9,010 nt of DNA. Source: Candidatus Liptonbacteria bacterium RIFOXYD1_FULL_36_11 (lineage in GTDB: Bacteria; Patescibacteriota; Minisyncoccia; UBA6257; XYB1-36-10). Below, in pieces: positions 4,408-9,010 of this stretch; position 1 is the stretch's first letter, and each line of letters opens with the position of its first letter. A model generated the notes under the pieces. The model had not been told where the DNA came from. It saw only the letters and a program-made list of their open reading frames with translations, and ran no database searches. The stretch covers positions 15,028-24,037 of the forward strand of contig MHLG01000026.1 of the NCBI GenBank assembly GCA_001821375.1. The letters are read 5' to 3'. A program made the position numbers and the translations under genes.

Positions 4408-5943
4408 ATGTCTGAAGTAGCCAAGATTTTTTCTGCAGAACTTGAAGGTATAAACGCAAAAATTATTGAGGTGGAGGTCGACGTTAGCGCCGGCCTCCAT
4501 TCTTTTTCTATTGTCGGTTTAGCCGATAAAGCTTTATCGGAAGCTAAAGAGCGGGTTAACTCCGCTCTTAAAAATATTGGCGTTAAACCGCCAAATCGCG
4601 AAAATCGCCGTATTACCGTTAATCTTGCTCCGGCTGATATAAAAAAAACTGGCTCGCAGTATGATTTAGCTATCGCTTTAGGATACCTTCTTGCTACTGG
4701 TCAAATAAAAAAATTTAATTCTGCTGATAAGATATTTATCGGCGAACTTTCCTTAAATGGCGATCTTCGCCCTGTTTTTGGTTCTTTAAATATCGCAGAA
4801 ATGGCTAAAAAGTTAGGTTTTCACACTCTTTTTCTTCCGGAAGAAAACGCCAAAGAAGCCGGGCTTACATCTGGTTTAAATATTATTCCAATTTCTGATT
4901 TAAAAGAATTAATTGAAATTATTGAAGAAAGAAAAGAAAAATCTCCCGTTTCTTTTTCCTTTTTTCCCGCAGAAAATTTTTCTTTCGTCTCTATTGCTGA
5001 AGTAAAAGGACAGGAAAATGCTAAACGCGCTCTTTCTATCGCCGCCGCTGGCGCTCACAATATTCTTATGTCCGGCCCGCCCGGTTCCGGAAAAAGTATG
5101 CTCGCGCAAGCGCTTGTTTCCATTCTTCCCCCTCTTGAATTTGAAGAAGCTATTGAATCAACAAAAATATATAGTGTTGCCGGGCAAAATAAAGAAAATA
5201 TTATTCGTAGCCGCCCTTTTCGCTCTCCTCATCACACTGCTTCTTCCGTTTCCATTATTGGTGGCGGGCAAACGCCAAAACCCGGCGAAATCAGCTTAGC
5301 GCATCGCGGTATTCTTTTTCTAGATGAAATTCCGGAATTTCATCGTGATGTCTTAGAGGCTCTTCGTCAGCCTCTTGAAAACGGAAAAATTTTTGTCTCC
5401 CGCGCTCGCGGTGTCTTAGAATTTCCCGCAAAGTTTATGCTGGTAGCCGCTATGAATCCTTGTCCTTGCGGCTTTTGGAACGATCCAGAAAAAGAATGCC
5501 GCTGCACGGCCAATGAAATTTTTCGCTACCAGAAAAAAATTTCCGGCCCTCTTCTTGATCGTATAGATATTCAAATAACCGTTCCCCGCGCCAAAACCGA
5601 AGAACTTATGGAAAAGAAAATTTTTGAAAATGAAAAAAAACAAGCGCAGGAAATTAAAGAAAGAGTAGCTTTAGCTCGGGGAAAACAAAAAGACAGATTT
5701 AAAAAACTCAACCTTAAAATCTTAGTTAATAGCGAACTCTCTTCTCATGAGTGTGATGATATAATTTCTTTAAATGAAGACTGCCAAAACTTCCTTAAAA
5801 AAACCTTGGAAAAATCCCTAATCTCCGCCCGAGGTTATTATCGTACTTTAAAAGTTGCTCGCACTATTGCTGATTTAGAATCTTCCGAAAACGTTCTTCT
5901 TCCTCATCTCGCCGAAGCCTTCCGTTATCGCTTAAAAGATTGA
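4408..5943 (+). CDS. yifB: YifB/ComM-family AAA+ ATPase (Mg-chelatase-like)
   Basis: ComM is known as a hexameric helicase that drives branch migration during integration of incoming DNA in natural transformation; YifB is the same family. The 511 residues show the whole family plan. The N-terminal ComM/ChlI-type domain (1-180) has the signature GLADKALSEAKERV (37-50) and APADIKKTGSQYDLAIALG (74-92). The AAA+ core has Walker A GPPGSGKS (223-230), PFRSPHHT (270-277), Walker B ILFLDE (302-307) and sensor 1 AAMNPCPCG (347-355). LLDRID (382-387) carries the likely arginine finger, and the C-terminal Mg-chelatase domain has SARGYYRTLKVARTIADL (473-490). C352, C354, C364 and C366 form a possible metal site, as in many relatives. 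Length is normal (about 500). The start ATG 4408 is 15 bp past the dksA-like stop with only a weak AGAAG upstream. The motifs argue for an active enzyme; its role in DNA uptake here is inferred from the family. Confidence 0.95.
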   Translation: MSEVAKIFSAELEGINAKIIEVEVDVSAGLHSFSIVGLADKALSEAKERVNSALKNIGVKPPNRENRRITVNLAPADIKKTGSQYDLAIALGYLLATGQIKKFNSADKIFIGELSLNGDLRPVFGSLNIAEMAKKLGFHTLFLPEENAKEAGLTSGLNIIPISDLKELIEIIEERKEKSPVSFSFFPAENFSFVSIAEVKGQENAKRALSIAAAGAHNILMSGPPGSGKSMLAQALVSILPPLEFEEAIESTKIYSVAGQNKENIIRSRPFRSPHHTASSVSIIGGGQTPKPGEISLAHRGILFLDEIPEFHRDVLEALRQPLENGKIFVSRARGVLEFPAKFMLVAAMNPCPCGFWNDPEKECRCTANEIFRYQKKISGPLLDRIDIQITVPRAKTEELMEKKIFENEKKQAQEIKERVALARGKQKDRFKKLNLKILVNSELSSHECDDIISLNEDCQNFLKKTLEKSLISARGYYRTLKVARTIADLESSENVLLPHLAEAFRYRLKD

Positions 5944-5950
5944 TTACCAT

Positions 5951-5970
5951 AAAAAAAACGGCACAAGCCG
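5951..5970 (-). terminator. Short intrinsic terminator of the M23 peptidase gene
   Basis: CGGC (5959-5962) and GCCG (5967-5970) pair across a 4-nt loop. On the - strand the stem is followed by eight T (5958-5951). It lies 48 bp past the peptidase stop, in the 75-bp gap between the convergent yifB and peptidase genes. The stem is only 4-5 bp, so its strength is uncertain. No comparable T run serves yifB on the + strand. Confidence 0.5.
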
Positions 5971-6018
5971 CATCTTTTACTTCAAACCTCCTACTTTATT
6001 TAACTAGTTTATTTGCTA

Positions 6019-7062
6019 TTATTTTACAAACGGATTTTTTGCTCCGTGCACTTCAAAATGTAAATGGCATCCTGTCGGTCCCGACACGTTTCCCGTTTTT
6101 CCCATATAAGCGATAATTGTTTTAGTATCTACTAAATTTCCGACTTTTGCTTCATTTTCCTGATTATGCGCGTATAAAGTTTTTGTGCCGTTCGGGTGCT
6201 CTATGACTATATAATTTCCATACCCGTTATTCCAGTCATTTATTTTTTCTTCCACCACCACTCCCTCCGCCGCCGCGTATATTAGTGTTCCGCAAGCGTT
6301 TGCTATATCCACCGCGTTATAATTATGCAACTTCCCCCAATTCCATCCTTTTGTCGGCATAGAAAAATACCCTGGCAGATTTGGTAAAAGATTAGAAGCC
6401 TTAGCAAGTGTTTTTATTGATTTGGCGCCCGGTATAATTACATCCACTCCTGTTTCTATTTTCTTATTAAATTTTCTTATATCGTCTGCGCTCACACTGT
6501 ATAATTCAGCTATACTTTCCGCAGTTTCCCCATCCTTTACTGTATAAATAACTCCTAAAACCGGTAAAATTGCTATTTCTTCCCCCTCCTTTAGTCGGCT
6601 TTTTTCTGATTTATTATTAGCAAAGAGTATAGTTTCTTCTGAAATTCCAAATTTTTCCGCTACTGTCTTTATTGTGTCTCCTTTTTGTATTTTATAAACC
6701 ATCAAATTATCTTTCTGTGTTAAAATAGGTTTCAGCGGGCTGTCTTCCGGCAAAGCTTCCGTCTGGTTTATTAAAAAATATCCCGCTACCACCTCTTCTT
6801 GTTCTTTAACTTGAATATCTGCGCTAAGTTGTCCAACCGCTAAATCTTGGCTTAAAAGTGCTGCTTCGGTAATATTCACAGGCCCTCCTAGGGACTTTCT
6901 ATTTACTCCTTCTTCCTTATAATAAACGAAGGAAGTTACAGAGATTCCTAAAACGAGCAAAATCCCCAATGTGTAGGGGTTCTTTAAAAAAGAAACACAA
7001 TTATTAAAGTTTATACTAATAAGATAATGATACCTTGGAATCTTAATGAGAGTCAACGCCAA
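6019..7062 (-). CDS. Membrane-anchored LysM-LysM-M23 metallopeptidase
   Basis: This is a predicted cell-wall endopeptidase. It has an N-terminal hydrophobic anchor (about 32-48, LGILLVLGISVTSFVYY), two LysM peptidoglycan-binding domains (about 122-167, YKIQKGDTIKTVAEKFGIS, and 172-210, YTVKDGETAESIAELYSVS) and a LytM/M23 domain (about 242-345). Candidate zinc and catalytic residues are H246 and D252 in LHNYNAVD, H299 in LYAHN, and H333/H335 in CHLHFE. The first pair is spaced H-x5-D rather than the usual H-x3-D. The frame has no ATG between the upstream stop and the membrane segment. 7062 is a TTG and only the outer limit of the gene. A minus-strand promoter at 7056-7027 predicts transcription from about 7020, which would exclude it and leave TTG 6969 or a non-standard AUU/AUA codon. 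The 5' part overlaps the opposite helicase gene if 7062 is used. Function confidence is high, start confidence is low. Confidence 0.88.
   Translation of the reverse strand: MALTLIKIPRYHYLISINFNNCVSFLKNPYTLGILLVLGISVTSFVYYKEEGVNRKSLGGPVNITEAALLSQDLAVGQLSADIQVKEQEEVVAGYFLINQTEALPEDSPLKPILTQKDNLMVYKIQKGDTIKTVAEKFGISEETILFANNKSEKSRLKEGEEIAILPVLGVIYTVKDGETAESIAELYSVSADDIRKFNKKIETGVDVIIPGAKSIKTLAKASNLLPNLPGYFSMPTKGWNWGKLHNYNAVDIANACGTLIYAAAEGVVVEEKINDWNNGYGNYIVIEHPNGTKTLYAHNQENEAKVGNLVDTKTIIAYMGKTGNVSGPTGCHLHFEVHGAKNPFVK
7012..7017 (+). promoter_or_regulatory. Candidate -10 for the helicase gene
   Basis: TATACT ends 9 bp before the ATG at 7027, so a start at about 7024 would make a leaderless or nearly leaderless mRNA. 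No convincing -35 is seen at 16-18 nt. The gene has no Shine-Dalgarno, which agrees with a leaderless message but does not prove it. Confidence 0.25.
7027..7056 (-). promoter_or_regulatory. Candidate promoter of the M23 peptidase gene, inside the helicase 5' end
   Basis: On the - strand TTGACT (7056-7051), an 18-nt spacer and TATCAT (7032-7027) match the sigma-70 pattern well (5/6 and 5/6). The -10 is the complement of ATGATA, the first two codons of the helicase gene. The predicted start near 7020 falls downstream of TTG 7062, so it bears on the peptidase start choice. Confidence 0.45.
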
Positions 7063-8823
7063 GCTGTGGATAGCCCCATTTTAGGCCCATTACTCATAGT
7101 TGCCGGCGCCGGCTCGGGAAAAACCGCCACTCTTATCAGCCGCTTAGGTGCCATTTTAAGTTCCGGCGTTAATCCTGCCGAAGTTGTGGCTATTACATTT
7201 ACCAATAAAGCCGCCGACGAGATGCGCTCTCGCGTTGAGAACTCAAATTGCCTCAAAAAGAACTCTTCTCGCCCTTTTATCGGCACTTTTCATTCTTTCG
7301 GCGTTAGTATTTTAAAGAAAGAAGCTTCTTATTTTGACCGCGATGCCCGTTTTTCCATTTTTGACAATAACGACAGCTCGCGCCTCTTAAGAAAAATATT
7401 TAAAGAAATAAGCGCCGGCTCTAAAGAAACCAATTTTTCTTCTACTGTTAGCAAAATCAGTCGCTTAAAAAACAATCTTTTACCAACAGAGTCCCTCTCT
7501 GAATCCTCTAATTTTGCCGATCGCCTTGCCGCGGACGTCTTCTTCAGTTATGAAAACGTTTTAAAAAGAAATAACGCCTTTGACTTTGACGACCTTATAG
7601 AAAAACCGGCGCGTATCTTTTTATCCAACCCAGATACTTTAGAAAAATATCACCGCCTCTTCCGCTTTATTCTCGTTGATGAATATCAAGACATTAATCC
7701 TGCGCAATATCAGTTTATCCGCTCTCTTGCCGGCGAAGATGGCAACTTGAATGTTGTTGGTGATGATAATCAGGCTATTTACGGTTTTCGCGGCGCCGAT
7801 TTTAAAAACTTTCTCAACTTTGACCGTGATTTCAAAAACGCCCGCGTGGTAACTTTAGAAGAAAATTACCGTTCCACCGGCAATATTATCGGCGCCGCTT
7901 CCGGTCTTATTCTAAAAAATAAGCTTCAGCGCCCTAAAAAACTTTGGACAAAAAACCAAGCCGGCAGTCCCGTTCTGATTATAGAAAACGAAGACGAAGA
8001 AGAAGAAGCCGCGCGTTTATCCGAAAAAATCTCCCTTTTAAGGCGCGGCGGTGTGAAAGAGTCAATTACTATTCTTTATCGCACCAATGCTCAATCCCGC
8101 CCTCTGGAACAAGCTTTTATTGAAAATAACATTCCTTATTTTATTTTTGGTGGTCTTCGTTTTTATGATCGCAAAGAAATAAAAGACATTGTTTCAGTCC
8201 TTCGTTTTACTTCCAATCCTAAAGACGAAGCCGCAAAAGAAAGAATGAAAAAATCCTTCCATCGCGCCGATTCTAATTTACTCTTTATTGAACTTTTACA
8301 GAAAAAAGATTATCCGCCTGCCGCCCTTATTGATTTTATTTTAAAATCCACCTCCTTCCTTAAAAATCTTGAAAAAAATTTTGATAATTTCCGCGAACGC
8401 GAAGAAAACATAAAAGAACTTTATTCCTTTGCCACCTCTTCGCCTAATCTGGAAGAGCTTATTGAAAAAATCTCTCTTTTCCAAAGTTCTGATTCCCGCC
8501 CTAAGTTCAAAAATACTGATTTTTCAAAAAGCATCTCTATGATGACTATTCATCTCTCTAAAGGCCTGGAATTTGATCGGGTTTTTATTGCCGGTTTAAG
8601 TGAAGGTCTCTTGCCTCATGCTATGTCTTTTAAAAAAGGGGAGGATATTGAAGAAGAAAGAAGGCTTGCTTATGTTGCTATGACCCGCGCCAGAAAAAAT
8701 CTTTGCCTAAGTTTTCACGGTCTGCCTTCAAGATTTTTAGGAGAAATTCCTTCCGAATTTTTAGAATTTGATGCCGGCCGTGTGATAGATTTTGACGACG
8801 AAGAAAGATATATCACTATCTAA
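7027..8823 (+). CDS. UvrD/PcrA-family SF1A DNA helicase, short form
   Basis: An ATP-driven 3'-5' helicase of the type used in nucleotide excision repair, mismatch repair and removal of recombinase filaments. All SF1A motifs are present: Q motif LNESQRQAV (6-14), Walker A GAGSGKT (27-33), Ia AITFTNKAADEM (55-66), II VDEYQD (217-222), III VVGDDNQAIYGFRGAD (243-258), IV ENYRS (279-283), V THLSKGLEFD (508-517) and VI AYVAMTRARK (548-557). With 598 residues it is about 120 shorter than typical UvrD/PcrA (about 720). After DRKEIKDIVSVLRFTSNP (381-398), where PcrA continues with a FxRIxNxPxRGIG-like stretch, this protein has an unrelated charged segment, and motif V follows only some 110 residues later. 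Subdomain 2B is therefore reduced, and there is almost no tail after motif VI. ATG 7027 gives the family's normal N-terminus. Whether it should be called uvrD or pcrA cannot be settled. Confidence 0.94.
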   Translation: MIPWNLNESQRQAVDSPILGPLLIVAGAGSGKTATLISRLGAILSSGVNPAEVVAITFTNKAADEMRSRVENSNCLKKNSSRPFIGTFHSFGVSILKKEASYFDRDARFSIFDNNDSSRLLRKIFKEISAGSKETNFSSTVSKISRLKNNLLPTESLSESSNFADRLAADVFFSYENVLKRNNAFDFDDLIEKPARIFLSNPDTLEKYHRLFRFILVDEYQDINPAQYQFIRSLAGEDGNLNVVGDDNQAIYGFRGADFKNFLNFDRDFKNARVVTLEENYRSTGNIIGAASGLILKNKLQRPKKLWTKNQAGSPVLIIENEDEEEEAARLSEKISLLRRGGVKESITILYRTNAQSRPLEQAFIENNIPYFIFGGLRFYDRKEIKDIVSVLRFTSNPKDEAAKERMKKSFHRADSNLLFIELLQKKDYPPAALIDFILKSTSFLKNLEKNFDNFREREENIKELYSFATSSPNLEELIEKISLFQSSDSRPKFKNTDFSKSISMMTIHLSKGLEFDRVFIAGLSEGLLPHAMSFKKGEDIEEERRLAYVAMTRARKNLCLSFHGLPSRFLGEIPSEFLEFDAGRVIDFDDEERYITI

Positions 8824-8929
8824 AACACTTTTTTATTACTCTCTCAATTTTCCTATCTCGCAACAAAATAGTCTTTATAAATTTTTTAATCTTTAAATTA
8901 TAAAACTCTTTTTCATTATTTTTATACAC

Positions 8930-8973
8930 GTCGCAGAATACTCCCGCCTTTTAAGGCGGGAGATGAATGCGAC
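8930..8973. repeat. Two-tier hairpin with CTCCCGC core
   Basis: CTCCCGCCTT (8941-8950) and AAGGCGGGAG (8953-8962) form a perfect 10-bp stem with TT between. Outside it, after symmetrical 5-nt gaps (GAATA and ATGAA), GTCGCA (8930-8935) pairs with TGCGAC (8968-8973). The TACTCCCGC/GCGGGAGAT part also occurs at 2362-2382. Confidence 0.85.
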
Positions 8974-8979
8974 ACCATT

Positions 8980-9005
8980 CTTAGCACGGCTTACGCCGTG
9001 CTAAG
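8980..9005. repeat. 11-bp perfect hairpin at right edge
   Basis: CTTAGCACGGC (8980-8990) and GCCGTGCTAAG (8995-9005) are perfectly complementary with a 4-nt loop TTAC. It starts 7 bp after the two-tier hairpin ends, so both probably belong to one structured element that may continue past the edge. Confidence 0.85.
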
Positions 9006-9010
9006 ATAAA

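Larger units (their letters stand above)
8824..9010. other. Gene-free 3' flank of helicase gene with strong hairpins
   Basis: No ORF or tRNA is seen to the right edge. 8824-8929 is AT-rich with no strong element. From 8930 on, two large hairpins follow one another (8930-8973 and 8980-9005). They could act in 3'-end formation for the helicase gene, or belong to a transcript of a neighbour beyond the window. There is no T run after either stem on the + strand. On the - strand the TGTATAAAAATAATG following the first is not a good T run either. Confidence 0.5.

Noticed and set aside
5018..5299. 93-codon plus-strand ORF within yifB
   Set aside because: It overlaps the Walker A to Walker B region of yifB in another frame; the low-complexity hydrophobic translation is a shadow of the AAA+ core.
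5455..5510. Cysteine cluster in YifB (C352, C354, C364, C366) as a novel feature
   Set aside because: A cysteine-rich insert after the AMNPCPCG motif is, as I recall, common in YifB/ComM proteins, so it is noted in the gene entry but not treated as new.
2362..8964. CRISPR array from the repeated CTCCCGC palindrome
   Set aside because: There are only two copies, more than 6 kb apart, with no regular spacers and no cas genes.

Overview
The window looks like chromosome from a reduced-genome, low-GC bacterium, most plausibly of the Candidate Phyla Radiation (Patescibacteria/Parcubacteria). This is an inference. The grounds are: most genes are AT-rich (about 38% GC where I counted a line of pnp) with short or overlapping gene borders; most starts have no Shine-Dalgarno; the UvrD-type helicase has a shortened 2B region; and a proline-rich single-pass membrane protein, a short DksA/TraR zinc-finger protein and a YifB/ComM ATPase sit in a row. 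No rRNA, tRNA, CRISPR array, transposase or phage gene was found.

Layout: (1) 1-1881, + strand: pnp (polynucleotide phosphorylase), cut by the left edge and closed by an intrinsic terminator. (2) 1937-2577, - strand: a self-contained transcription unit. It has a near-consensus promoter, a leader of about 217 nt full of hairpins, a strong Shine-Dalgarno, an unrecognised 110-codon ORF of about 49% GC, and a terminator facing the pnp terminator. (3) 2578-2922: an AT-rich gene-free stretch with a 23-bp inverted repeat and a repeated 8-bp palindrome. (4) 2923-5943, + strand: membrane protein of unknown function, DksA/TraR-like protein and YifB/ComM, closely spaced and probably co-transcribed. (5) 6019-7062, - strand: a membrane-anchored LysM-LysM-M23 peptidoglycan hydrolase whose 5' end overlaps (6) 7027-8823, + strand: a UvrD/PcrA-family SF1A helicase. 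(7) 8824-9010: gene-free, ending in two strong nested/adjacent hairpins, one sharing its stem with a hairpin in the leader of unit 2.

The recognised genes are housekeeping or envelope functions: RNA turnover (PNPase), transcription modulation (DksA/TraR-like), processing of recombination intermediates after DNA uptake (YifB/ComM), wall remodelling (M23) and DNA repair/replication (UvrD/PcrA). They do not form one obvious pathway. The most unusual part is the minus-strand unit at 1937-2577. Its leader can form several mutually exclusive hairpins, one touching the ribosome binding site. Its ORF differs from its neighbours in base and codon use and carries inverted repeats of its own. It could be a cis-regulated accessory gene or a structured RNA locus; sequence alone cannot decide.
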